Positions 17,481 to 25,702 of a DNA stretch of 64,000 bases are shown here, piece after piece. This stretch comes from AC-32 sp963772975 (GTDB taxonomy: Bacteria; Actinomycetota; Thermoleophilia; Gaiellales; Gaiellaceae). The stretch is taken from positions 1 through 64,000 of the forward strand of contig CAVYZH010000005.1 of NCBI GenBank assembly GCA_963772975.1, given 5' to 3'. The translations under genes and the position numbers were made by a program. The notes under the pieces are model-generated. The model saw nothing but the letters and a program-made list of their open reading frames with translations. It was not told where the DNA came from and searched no databases. How positions within the stretch are numbered: position 1 is the stretch's first letter; every line of letters begins with the position of its first letter.

Positions 17481-19886
17481 TCAGGAGGCAGGCGCGGCGG
17501 GGGCCGGTAGCTCGAGCCGGCCGCCTGCCGAGAGCTTCGTGAGTGCTCCGCCGAGCCCGATCGAGATCGGGGTGCCACTCGTCGTCTGCGATGCGACCGT
17601 CACGCGGTCGTCCGCGAAGTCGAGCTCGACCAGCTGCCCACGGTAAAGGATGGTGAAGGCGAGTCGTCTCAGCTCCGTTGGCAGCTGGGGGTTCAGCCAC
17701 AGGACGTCGTCGCGAACCTCGAGCCCCGTGTAGCAACGCTGCAGCAGGTCGAGCGTGCCTACCGTCGCGCCCAAATGGATTCCCTCGGCCGTCGTCCCGC
17801 CCTGGGTGTCGGAGATGTCGCTCTCAAGCGCCTCGAGGAAGAAGTCCCACGAACGACTCCGGTCGGATCGAGCGAGCACCCATGCGTGGACGACGCGGCT
17901 CAGAGTCGAGCCGTGCGCCGTCCGCTCGAGGTAGTAATCGACCGCTTGGGGGATCGTCCCTTCGTCATAGTCGTAGCCGAGTCGCGCGAAGATCTCGCCC
18001 AGCTCGTCGGACGAGAGGAGGTAGAAGAGCATCAAGACGTCGGCCTGTTTCGAGACTTTGTACCGATTCGGAGTGTCGCCCTCGCTCTCTAGGATCCGGT
18101 CGAGCCGACTGATGTCGCCGTAGCGGGAGCGGTAGCCCTCCCACTCGAACTCCTCCAGCTGCTCGTAGCCCTCGAACTGGCTGAGGATGCCGTCCTCGTG
18201 AAAGACGAGGCGCATCTTCCGGCTCTGGTCCTCCCAACGCTCGATCTCCGCGGCGCTAACGGAGAGGCGCTCCCGCAGATCGTCGCTGCGATCAGAGGGA
18301 AGCAGCTCGAGCAGGTCGAGAGCTCGGCAGAACACCCAGACCGCCATGACGTTCGTGTACGCATTGTTGTCGAGGCCGGCTGTCGATGCGGCCGGGTAGG
18401 CGTCGTGGTACTCGTCGGGACCCATCACGCCACGGATCTCGTAGCGGTCGAGCGACCGGTTGTAGTGGGCGATCGAGCTCCAGAAGCGCGCGATCTCGAT
18501 GATCAGCTCCGCCCCGAAACCGCCCAGGAAGCCAAGGTCGCCGGTGACCTGGTAGTACTGCCAGACGTTGTAGGCGATCGCGGCGTTGATGTGCCGTTGG
18601 AGCGAGGAGTTGTCGGGTTTCCAGCGCCCGGAGCGGGGGTTCAGGTGTCGGCGCTGGGTCTCCTCCCGTCCATCGCTGCCGCTCTGCCAGGGGAACATCG
18701 CTCCGTCGTAGCCCGCCTCCTGCGCCGCCCACCGCGCCTCTCGCAGCCGCCGGTAGCGGTAGCGAAGGAGCGCGCGGGCGAGCCGGGGCAGCCGGAGACT
18801 GACAAACGGGATCACGAAGAGCTCGTCCCAGAAGACGTGGCCGCGATACGCCTCTCCGTGCAGGCCCCGGGCCGGCACGCCCACGTCGATGGCAGCCGTG
18901 TGACGCGAGAGTGTCTGCAGGAGGTGGAAGGTGTGGAGGTTCACGGTGCGGCTCGTTCGTTCCTCGCCCTCCTCGAGGGAGATTCCGAACCGGTGCCAAA
19001 GCTCGTGCCAGTTGAGGACGTGCCTGGCGAGCAGCTCGCTGAACCCCGGTGCGTGGGCGATCTCGCGGCCCGCCGCAGACCCGGGCTCGGACAGTGCCGG
19101 GTCGCGCGACGTGAAGACTGCGACGACCTTCTCAATCGTCACGGACTCCTCAGCGCCGACCTCGACGGCGAGCTCGTGCCCGATCGAGCCCTGCTCCTGT
19201 ACGAGCGTCCACGCTACCGCGTCTTCGGCGCCGTCCCGCTCGACGCGCGTCCGGGCCGCCTCCGCGACGAGGATGCGCGAGCTCTTCGTAAGGGCCTGGA
19301 GGACGACCGCGCTCTCGTCCAGCGCTGTGGTCTCGACCGCCGTGAGGTGATCTCCGGCCAGCCCGCGATAGCGCGCGACCCCGGAGTTGACGACGTTTCC
19401 GTCGAGGACCGAGCGAACATGCAGACGACCCGACCAGTTTTCGGGGACAACTGTCGTCTCGAGTGCGACCAGGTGCGGGTTGTCCATCGAGACGATGCGC
19501 CGCTGCGTCAGCTGGGTGACGCGGCCGCCGTCGTCGCGGGCACGTGTGAGCCGGGTGAGCACACCGCGGCGGAGGTCGAGCTCGAGGCGATGCTCGAGGA
19601 ACTCGGCTGCCTCGAGCCAACACCCGTCCTCCGCACGGAACGTCAGCGGGAGCCAGTTCGGGAGGTTGACGATGCTCTCGTCCTCGAGCGTGAGGCCCGC
19701 GACGGTGGTGGGCAGGCGGTTGAAGACCCCCGCCGCGTAGGTCGCCGGATAGTGCACCTCGTCGGCCTGCGCTTCCGGTGCGGCACCCCTGGTCCCGAGA
19801 AAGCCGTTGCCGAGGGCGCAGAGCGCCTCCCGCAGGCCCTCGCTCGCCGGGTCGAAGCCCTCGTACTCGAGGACCCAGGCGCTCAT
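17481..19886 (-). CDS. glycoside hydrolase family 65 protein (trehalose/maltose-type phosphorylase)
   Basis: The 801-aa protein has the GH65 layout: N-terminal beta-sandwich (about 1-270), linker helices, (alpha/alpha)6 catalytic barrel (about 310-700) and a small C-terminal sheet. The catalytic acid is Glu492 in GVMGPDEYHD, and the substrate loop HVFWDELFVIPF and phosphate region KQADVLMLFYLL are present. Inverting GH65 enzymes split an alpha-glucoside with phosphate, giving beta-glucose 1-phosphate. Its ATG overlaps the stop of the beta-phosphoglucomutase gene, whose product would convert this to glucose 6-phosphate. Trehalose is a plausible substrate given the TreT-like gene at 8.4 kb; maltose or kojibiose cannot be excluded. 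Confidence 0.9.
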   Translation of the reverse strand: MSAWVLEYEGFDPASEGLREALCALGNGFLGTRGAAPEAQADEVHYPATYAAGVFNRLPTTVAGLTLEDESIVNLPNWLPLTFRAEDGCWLEAAEFLEHRLELDLRRGVLTRLTRARDDGGRVTQLTQRRIVSMDNPHLVALETTVVPENWSGRLHVRSVLDGNVVNSGVARYRGLAGDHLTAVETTALDESAVVLQALTKSSRILVAEAARTRVERDGAEDAVAWTLVQEQGSIGHELAVEVGAEESVTIEKVVAVFTSRDPALSEPGSAAGREIAHAPGFSELLARHVLNWHELWHRFGISLEEGEERTSRTVNLHTFHLLQTLSRHTAAIDVGVPARGLHGEAYRGHVFWDELFVIPFVSLRLPRLARALLRYRYRRLREARWAAQEAGYDGAMFPWQSGSDGREETQRRHLNPRSGRWKPDNSSLQRHINAAIAYNVWQYYQVTGDLGFLGGFGAELIIEIARFWSSIAHYNRSLDRYEIRGVMGPDEYHDAYPAASTAGLDNNAYTNVMAVWVFCRALDLLELLPSDRSDDLRERLSVSAAEIERWEDQSRKMRLVFHEDGILSQFEGYEQLEEFEWEGYRSRYGDISRLDRILESEGDTPNRYKVSKQADVLMLFYLLSSDELGEIFARLGYDYDEGTIPQAVDYYLERTAHGSTLSRVVHAWVLARSDRSRSWDFFLEALESDISDTQGGTTAEGIHLGATVGTLDLLQRCYTGLEVRDDVLWLNPQLPTELRRLAFTILYRGQLVELDFADDRVTVASQTTSGTPISIGLGGALTKLSAGGRLELPAPAAPAS

Positions 19887-20629
19887 GCCATGACCTCGGC
19901 CAGGTCGCGAACCACGAGATCGGCGCCGGCGGCCCTGAGTGCCTCTCGCTGTTCCGCCCGGTCGACACCGACGACGAAGCCGAAGCGGCCCTGCCTGCCT
20001 GCCTCGACGCCCGAGATTGCGTCCTCAACCACCGCCGCGTGGGCCGGTTCGACGCCGAGGCGGCACGCGGCCTCGAGAAAAAGCGCCGGGTCGGGCTTGC
20101 CGGCGAGCCCGAGCTCGGCGGCGTCGAGGCCGTCCACCTTCACCTCGAAAAGCTCCCGGATCCCGGCGGCCTCGAGCACGGCCACGCAGTTGCGGCTCGA
20201 CGAGACGATCGCCGTGCGTACGCCTCGCGCGCGCAGCTTGGCGATCAGCTGGAGGGTCGTCGGGTATGGATCGGCACCGGTCCTCTCGAGCGCTTCGCGA
20301 AAGTAACGGTTCTTGCGGTTGCCGAGCCCGCAGACGGTCTCACGCTCTTCCGGGTCGTCCGGCGAGCCGAACGGAAGCTCGATCTCCCGCGACGCAAGGA
20401 AACTCGCGATCCCCTCGTAGCGAGGCTTGCCGTCGACGAACCGGCGGTAGTCCGAGCGGCGGTCGAACGCCTCAAAGGGCTCGCCGAACCTCCGGGCGCG
20501 GGCGGCGAGATATTCGTCGAAGAGCTGCTTCCAGGCCTCCGCGTGGACCTCCGCGGTGCGGGTGACGACGCCGTCGAGGTCGAAGATCACAGCCTCCATC
20601 GCACCGAGATCGGCAACCGGATCCGACAC
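19883..20629 (-). CDS. pgmB: beta-phosphoglucomutase-like HAD hydrolase
   Basis: This 248-aa protein has the HAD motifs AVIFDLDGVVTRTAEVHAEA (motif I with both aspartates), VSSSRNC (motif II), GKPDPALFLEAA (lysine) and VVEDAISGVEAGRQG (motif IV). RYEGIASFLASREIELPFG is typical of the cap of beta-phosphoglucomutases linked to GH65 enzymes. It should convert beta-glucose 1-phosphate to glucose 6-phosphate. GTG 20629 directly follows the stop of the upstream flavoprotein gene (TGAGTG). ATG 20599 (MEAVIFDLDG) is an alternative. Confidence 0.88.
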   Translation of the reverse strand: MSDPVADLGAMEAVIFDLDGVVTRTAEVHAEAWKQLFDEYLAARARRFGEPFEAFDRRSDYRRFVDGKPRYEGIASFLASREIELPFGSPDDPEERETVCGLGNRKNRYFREALERTGADPYPTTLQLIAKLRARGVRTAIVSSSRNCVAVLEAAGIRELFEVKVDGLDAAELGLAGKPDPALFLEAACRLGVEPAHAAVVEDAISGVEAGRQGRFGFVVGVDRAEQREALRAAGADLVVRDLAEVMA

Positions 20630-22090
20630 TCAGCCGGGGCCGCCGGTGGCGAGGTCGAGGTTCTCGGCGAGGAAGGGAGCCAGGTGGAGGCCCGCGACCT
20701 TGGCCGGTGGCCACCAGAGCGGCTCCCAGCCAGAGACCCCGGGATCGCCGTGATGGCCGCCGAGCGCAGCGCGCACGTACGCCGGCCGATCACCGGTCAG
20801 CAGCAGCGCTCGCAGGATCGGGTCGAGAGGCGTCGGCTGGACGGGAATACCGGCCTCCGAGGCGATCGTCTCTGCGACTACGTCTGCCTGCTGGGTCGCG
20901 AGGCCTCCCTGCTTGACGGGGAAGGCGATGACGTCGCCCGCTGCAAAGACGCCGGAAACGTTCTTCACGCGGCCGTGGTCGTCCACGTCGAGAAACCCTT
21001 CGCGGTCATGCGGCAGGCCGCTCAGGAACGGGCCGCGCAGACGTGGCAACGAAACGACCGCGTCGACGGCCATCGTTTGGCCGCCGAGGAGCTCGAGATT
21101 GCCGTCGCCGAAGCGCACCGGGTGCTGTTCGAGCGCTAGCTGGACGCCTTGTTCCTCGAGGAGGGCACGAGCGAGGTTGCTTGCGCTCGTGCCGAAGAGG
21201 GCGAGTGGCCCCCTCTCCGGCGTCACGATCGTGATCTCGGTCTTCAGGGCCGCAGAGCGTGCGCGACTGGCGGTCAGGAGGGTGAGCTCGTACAGCGGCA
21301 GCGGCCAGGAGACACCCGCAGGGACTGCGAAGGCGACCCGCTGGACGATGCCCGAGTCGATCTCCTCGACGAGCTTCTTGAAGCGACCGACGTCCTGCCT
21401 GCCCTTGAAGGTCAGGGCACCGGGAAGCGCCTCCTCCGCCTGCGCCCCGCACGCGACGACGAGCGCATCGTATGCGAGCGGCTCTCCCTCCGAGGTCTTC
21501 ACCCGGCCTGCGGGCGCATCGACCGCGTCCACGCGGCCGGGCCGATAGCGGGCGCCGCAGCGCGTGGCGAGAGATACGAGCGGGAACCGATGTGCCTCAG
21601 CGAACCCGAACGGCTCTGCGACAGCCAGGGGTCGGTACAGGAACTCCGGATCCGGTGCCAGGAGCTCGACGGCAACACGGTCTCGGGCGAGCACCCGCAG
21701 CGCCAGCATCGCCTCGAGGCCCGCGAAACTCCCGCCTGCAATGAGGACCTTGACTGCGGCCCCGGTACCCACACCGGCATCATCGCTGCTTGCGTGCTCC
21801 ACGTACAGCATGCGGCCCCAAGGAGCGGGGCGACGGATTGTCTCGAGCATTGCGAGCCGTTCGGCCTCATAGAGGAGGAGACTCTTGTCGACGAGCGACT
21901 CGAGCTGCTCGAGCGTGGCCCCGTAAACCTCTGTGGCCGCTTCGAGGCGTGCCTCCCCCGCGAAGACGGTGATGCCGGGGAACGGTCGCTGCTCCTCGGG
22001 CGTGAGCAAGTCGTAGCTCGCGCTTTGCGGACGACGCTGCTCAGGCGGACAATGGACACACGGCGGGTCAATGACGCGGACACTCGACAC
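20630..22090 (-). CDS. FAD-dependent pyridine nucleotide-disulfide oxidoreductase (SQR/NDH-2-like), with a fused regulator fragment at its N terminus
   Basis: The flavoprotein proper starts at about residue 113 (VKVLIAGGSFAGLEAMLALR), with a second nucleotide-binding region (EITIVTPERGPLALFG) and the C-terminal FAD site (VSGVFAAGDVIAFPVKQGG). It resembles sulfide:quinone and type II NADH oxidoreductases. No redox-active CxxC is evident. The first 110 codons are in frame but unrelated: residues 26-86 look like a piece of a SARP/LuxR-type ATPase. The true start may be the GTG at 21772 or the ATG at 21811. It heads an operon with the phosphoglucomutase and GH65 genes. Confidence 0.8.
   Translation of the reverse strand: MSSVRVIDPPCVHCPPEQRRPQSASYDLLTPEEQRPFPGITVFAGEARLEAATEVYGATLEQLESLVDKSLLLYEAERLAMLETIRRPAPWGRMLYVEHASSDDAGVGTGAAVKVLIAGGSFAGLEAMLALRVLARDRVAVELLAPDPEFLYRPLAVAEPFGFAEAHRFPLVSLATRCGARYRPGRVDAVDAPAGRVKTSEGEPLAYDALVVACGAQAEEALPGALTFKGRQDVGRFKKLVEEIDSGIVQRVAFAVPAGVSWPLPLYELTLLTASRARSAALKTEITIVTPERGPLALFGTSASNLARALLEEQGVQLALEQHPVRFGDGNLELLGGQTMAVDAVVSLPRLRGPFLSGLPHDREGFLDVDDHGRVKNVSGVFAAGDVIAFPVKQGGLATQQADVVAETIASEAGIPVQPTPLDPILRALLLTGDRPAYVRAALGGHHGDPGVSGWEPLWWPPAKVAGLHLAPFLAENLDLATGGPG
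21833..22015 (-). pseudogene. fragment of a SARP/LuxR-type regulator ATPase domain inside the flavoprotein reading frame
   Basis: The sequences LLTPEEQRPFPGITVFAGEA, TLEQLESLVDKSLLLYEAE and RLAMLETIR match the block just after the NB-ARC-like ATPase in AfsR/LuxR/cyclase regulators (L-T-P-E-E-Q...VFAG...LV-D-K-S-L...MLETIR). The rest of that protein is absent. It is either a scar of an old gene or a chance in-frame fusion. Confidence 0.65.
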
Positions 22091-22727
22091 CCATCCCAGC
22101 GTGACCGTCTACACCCCGGCACGGCTCGCTCTATACGACCTGTTCATCCTCGGCCTCTCCTGCAGCCTGGTCTGGAAGTGTCCGAAGCGCCACTTCCTCG
22201 ACCTGTACGACCAACACATCGGCAGCCCTCATCTCGACGTCGGCGTCGGCACCGGCTATTTTCTCGATCGCTGCCACTTTCCGGTCGAACGTCCGCAAAT
22301 CACCCTGTTCGACCCGAGCGACGCGTGCCTGACCAAGGCGGCGAGGCGCCTGGAGCGCTACTCGCCGCAAGTCGTCCGGGCAAGCGTACTTGAGCCGCTC
22401 GACCTCGGGACCAGCCGGTTCGCATCGGTCGCGCTGAACGGGGTCCTCCATTGCCTCCCGGCCTCACCGGAGGCGAAGGCGGCCGTCTTCAGCAATCTGA
22501 GGCCGCTTCTGGAGGACGGCGGCGTCGTCTTCGGGAGCACGATTCTCGGGAGCGGGGTCGAGTATGGTCGGCTCGCGCGAATGGCGCTCGCCCGTTACAA
22601 CCGCGAGGGATTCTTCACCAACCTCAGGGACGATCTCGACAGCCTCGAGCGCGCACTGGCACAACCTTTCGCCGACTGGCACATCGAGGTCAGAGGATCG
22701 TTCGCGCTCTTCGCCGCCCATGCCTGA
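22071..22727 (+). CDS. class I SAM-dependent methyltransferase
   Basis: This 218-aa protein has motif I LDVGVGTGYFLDRC, an acidic residue at the end of beta 2 (ITLFDPSDACL), and the post-I/IV region ASVALNGVLHCLP and LLEDGGVVFGSTIL. The N-terminal segment LYDLFILGLSCSLVWKCPKR is typical of small Actinobacterial methyltransferases of unknown substrate. It is divergent from the flavoprotein gene and overlaps its doubtful N-terminal extension by 20 bp, which argues for a shorter flavoprotein. Confidence 0.85.
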   Translation: MTRTLDTHPSVTVYTPARLALYDLFILGLSCSLVWKCPKRHFLDLYDQHIGSPHLDVGVGTGYFLDRCHFPVERPQITLFDPSDACLTKAARRLERYSPQVVRASVLEPLDLGTSRFASVALNGVLHCLPASPEAKAAVFSNLRPLLEDGGVVFGSTILGSGVEYGRLARMALARYNREGFFTNLRDDLDSLERALAQPFADWHIEVRGSFALFAAHA

Positions 22728-22807
22728 CTCAGCCGATGGGGGTGTGGCGAAACGGCGCCCCGTCTTGCAAGGGCACGCCCTCTCGTAGAGGAAAGGCCCA
22801 AACGAGC

Positions 22808-22849
22808 GACATCGCTGCGGAAGCCCGATGCTTGCAGAACGCTTGCAGC
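22808..22849 (+). repeat. GCTTGCAG repeat core, solitary copy
   Basis: The core GAAGCCCGATGCTTGCAGAA plus the second GCTTGCAG box is identical to copies A and B, but no tRNA-fMet fragment lies 116 bases upstream, where the methyltransferase gene ends. Just before it, GGGGGTGTGGCG...CTTGCAAGGGC looks vaguely like the 5' half of a tRNA but does not fold convincingly. Confidence 0.65.
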
Positions 22850-22883
22850 CCGGGCTGATTCCGCCCCTTTATGGTCAAACGGT

Positions 22884-23900
22884 TCAGCCAGATAGTGCTG
22901 GGGGGTCGGGCCCGGATCGTCGATGGCGGTTCCGGCCGGCTGGGGGCGAGTGTTGAACGTGACGGCGATCGCTCGCGGTCGGCAGCTTGCCCGCGCCTCG
23001 CGCGTCGGCGAGCTTCTCACGGCGAACCGGGCGCAGGGGCGCCGCGGCCTCGGCGGCCGCAACGTCGACTCCTGCGCTCGGAATGAGCAGCCGTCCACCA
23101 AACACGACGCTGCAGAGCGCGAACCAGGCCCAGCCGAGTAAGAGGCCGCCGAGCACGTCCGAGAGCCAGTGAAGGTCGAGCAGGACGCGGCTCGCCGCGA
23201 CGGCGACTGCGACCGCGACCGACGCCGCGACCACGATCTGACGCGCCCGCCGTGAAAGGTGGCGCCCGACAATCAAAGCGGCGGCGGCGTAGAACGAGGC
23301 CGCCGTCGAAGAGTGTCCGCTCGGGAACGACGGGCCGAGCGACGCCGCCGCCGGGTCGAGGGTCGGCCGAACGCGGCCGACGAGATCCTTGACTCCGAGC
23401 GTGATCGCCTCCATGCCCACGAGCGCCGTGAGCAGAAAGAGAAACGACCAACGGTCTCGCCACCGGATGACCGCGAACGCGGCGAGCGCGAGCGCGACCA
23501 CGACAACGATGTTGAGGCTCCCCAAGTCGGTTACCGCGTGCAGCCCACTGGTGGATGTCGCGCTGCGGTGGTCGTATCCCCACGCGGCGACAACGTTGTC
23601 GAGGTGTTGGATGAACGCAACCCGACGAACCAGGAAGGCCAGCACGCCGAGGGCAAGGCCGCCCAGAAGCGTGATCGACAGGGCGAGTGTGAGTAGGAAA
23701 CCGGTCGCGGCCGTCCGGTCGAGGCGCCGGACGACGATCCGTCGCAGACGGGCATGTCGCCTCACCGCCTCACCGGCCGTGCGCGCGACTTCCAAGGCGG
23801 GCTGCGCCGGGGTGACGCTCGAGTGCGCGTACCACCGCGCCACGAGGTAGGTGAGCACTGCGGCCGCGAGCGCTGCTGTCAGGTCAGCGAGAAGAGGCAA
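22884..23900 (-). CDS. PAP2-family phosphatase (membrane)
   Basis: This 338-aa integral membrane protein has about six helices and the three PAP2 motifs in order: KDLVGRVRP, PSFPSGHSS and SRVLLDLHWLSD. The active-site residues are all present. Such enzymes dephosphorylate phosphatidic acid, undecaprenyl diphosphate or related lipids at the outer face. An N-terminal helix precedes a basic region (RRHARLRRIVVRRLDR). The last 50 residues are polar and low in complexity. It is divergent from a second PAP2 gene only 75 bp away. Confidence 0.88.
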   Translation of the reverse strand: MPLLADLTAALAAAVLTYLVARWYAHSSVTPAQPALEVARTAGEAVRRHARLRRIVVRRLDRTAATGFLLTLALSITLLGGLALGVLAFLVRRVAFIQHLDNVVAAWGYDHRSATSTSGLHAVTDLGSLNIVVVVALALAAFAVIRWRDRWSFLFLLTALVGMEAITLGVKDLVGRVRPTLDPAAASLGPSFPSGHSSTAASFYAAAALIVGRHLSRRARQIVVAASVAVAVAVAASRVLLDLHWLSDVLGGLLLGWAWFALCSVVFGGRLLIPSAGVDVAAAEAAAPLRPVRREKLADARGAGKLPTASDRRHVQHSPPAGRNRHRRSGPDPPALSG

Positions 23901-23975
23901 CCGAGTGGGTAGAGAAGAGTGGAGTTGAGCTCACCATGCTGCGCCGATGTTTCCAACTCGGACAAGCGAGAAACC

Positions 23976-24794
23976 ATGCCTCTCGTGTCTGCCCAAACCG
24001 TCATACGCAAGAACTATTCCGCTGCCCGCGAACCGACGCACGACGAGCGGACTTCGCTGCTGTCGTTCCCCGTGCTGGACTCGAAGCCACGCCGCCTGGG
24101 AACGCTGCCCGGCGCCCGCCACCCGTTCTGGACCTACGCCTGCGGCGTCATCGTTTCGTTCGTCGTCATCGCAGCGCTGTCGATCCTCACCGGCGTGCTC
24201 GCCACGCACATCGCGCTCCGGGTGCACTGGCTTGCCGGCGACGACGAGCGTTTCGTTCGGTTTCTCGCCCGTCATCGCTCCGGCAGCCTGACGGAGGCCT
24301 CGCTCGTCGGTTCGATCATGGCCGGCGGCGTCGTCCTGCCGATTATCGCGGGAATCGCGGCAGTTATCGCGGCGGTGGCCAAGCACTGGCGGTTGGCCGG
24401 GTTCCTCTTCTTCGCCCTTGCCGTCGAGTCGGGCTCCTACCGCGCGACGACGTTGGTGGTCCACCGTCAGCGCCCTGACGTCCACCGGCTCGAGAACCTG
24501 CCGGTGGACGCCAGCTATCCGTCGGGCCACACCGCCGCCTCGATCGCCGTCTACTGGGGGATCGCGCTCTTGCTCACGTCACGAATCTCGAACGCCAGGG
24601 CACGGATCTGCATCTGGACCGTCGCAGCGCTAATCCCCGTCTACGTGGCGTTCTCGCGGATGTACCGAGGCATGCATCACCCGCTGGACATCGGCGGCGG
24701 AGTGCTCATCGGCGTCGCGGCGGTGTCGGCCATGGTTCTCGTCTGCCGGGCCGCGCACGCCGTCTCGTCCCCGCACGGAGGCGCCCCGGAGTGA
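23976..24794 (+). CDS. PAP2-family phosphatase (second copy)
   Basis: This 272-aa membrane protein has PAP2 motifs HRQRPDVHRL (the first motif lacks the usual KxxxxxxRP lysine spacing but keeps RP), DASYPSGHTAA and SRMYRGMHHPLDI. It is only distantly similar to the neighbouring PAP2. The stop overlaps the GTG start of the lipid kinase gene, so phosphatase and kinase are made together, as expected for a phosphatidate/diacylglycerol or related lipid cycle. Confidence 0.88.
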   Translation: MPLVSAQTVIRKNYSAAREPTHDERTSLLSFPVLDSKPRRLGTLPGARHPFWTYACGVIVSFVVIAALSILTGVLATHIALRVHWLAGDDERFVRFLARHRSGSLTEASLVGSIMAGGVVLPIIAGIAAVIAAVAKHWRLAGFLFFALAVESGSYRATTLVVHRQRPDVHRLENLPVDASYPSGHTAASIAVYWGIALLLTSRISNARARICIWTVAALIPVYVAFSRMYRGMHHPLDIGGGVLIGVAAVSAMVLVCRAAHAVSSPHGGAPE

Positions 24795-25702
24795 CAAAGG
24801 TCGCGGTCATCGCGCATGCTGGTAAGTCGTTCGGTGGCGGCCTGCCCCAGCTCCGGCGCGAGCTCGGGTGCCAAGGGGTGGACGATCCGCTGTGGGTCGA
24901 AGTCGCGAAGAGCCGATTCGCGACCGAGCAGGTGGAGCGCTTCCTGAACGAGGGCACCGAGCTGCTCTTCGTCTGGGGCGGCGATGGCATGGCGCAGCGT
25001 TCGATCGATGCGCTGGCCGGGTCGGAGACTCCTCTCGCAATCCTCCCAGCCGGGACTGCGAACCTCTTGGCGACGAACCTCGGGATCCCACAACACATCG
25101 AGCAGGCTGTCTCGATTGGGCTTCGTGGAGAGCGTCGCAAACTCGACGTTGGCCGGTTCAATGGCGAACGCTTCGCGGTGATGGCGGGCGCGGGATTCGA
25201 CGCGTCGATGATTCAGGAGGCCGACGGGGGCCTGAAAGACCGGCTCGGACGCGTCGCCTACGTGTGGACCGGTTCCAGGAACCTGCGTGCGAAGCCTTTC
25301 AACGCGAAGATCGCGGTGGACGGGGTTCCCTGGTACGCCGGTGCCGCCAGCTGCATCCTTGTCGGTAACGTCGGCCGCCTGTTCGGCGGCATCGAGGTTT
25401 TCGGGGATGCACGCCCGGACGACGGACAACTGGAGATCGGCGTCGTCAAGGCGGACGGCGTCGTGGACTGGGTGCGGACGCTGGCGAGGACGGCGGTCGG
25501 CCACGCTGAACGCTCGCCTCTGGTGCAGGCGACGAGCGCGACGAAGGTCAAGGTCAAGCTCGACCGGAAGGTGCTCTACGAGGTCGACGGAGGTGATCGC
25601 AAGAAGGTCAAGTCGTTCACGATCAAGGTGCAGCCCGGGGCGATCACGATCTGCACACCACCTAAGGAGGAGCGGAGACACGATGTCAACGGTTCAGCGT
25701 GA
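24791..25702 (+). CDS. diacylglycerol/lipid kinase family protein (DAGK catalytic domain)
   Basis: This 303-aa protein has the DAGK catalytic motifs FVWGGDGMAQRSID (GGDGM for GGDGT), AILPAGTANLLATNLG and the C-terminal AGAGFDASMI and FGDARPDDGQLEIGVV blocks. It would phosphorylate a lipid alcohol such as diacylglycerol using ATP. GTG 24791 overlaps the PAP2 stop, and its own 3' end overlaps the next ATG by 20 bp, so the three genes are tightly coupled. Confidence 0.88.
   Translation: MTKVAVIAHAGKSFGGGLPQLRRELGCQGVDDPLWVEVAKSRFATEQVERFLNEGTELLFVWGGDGMAQRSIDALAGSETPLAILPAGTANLLATNLGIPQHIEQAVSIGLRGERRKLDVGRFNGERFAVMAGAGFDASMIQEADGGLKDRLGRVAYVWTGSRNLRAKPFNAKIAVDGVPWYAGAASCILVGNVGRLFGGIEVFGDARPDDGQLEIGVVKADGVVDWVRTLARTAVGHAERSPLVQATSATKVKVKLDRKVLYEVDGGDRKKVKSFTIKVQPGAITICTPPKEERRHDVNGSA

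Noticed and set aside
17178..17646. Several overlapping frames in the 16.9-17.5 kb gap.
   Set aside because: They are Arg/Pro/Ser rich, without recognisable motifs, and cross the tRNA fragment and the GH65 3' end.
18198..20306. A 702-codon plus-strand frame opposite the GH65 and HAD genes.
   Set aside because: Low-complexity Arg/Glu/Val composition mirroring the antisense codons; no conserved motif.
22730..22800. GGGGGTGTGGCG...CTTGCAAGGGC looked like the 5' half of a tRNA-Ala or tRNA-Leu.
   Set aside because: The anticodon stem does not pair over five bases and the rest of the cloverleaf is absent; kept only as a comment on the solitary repeat core.
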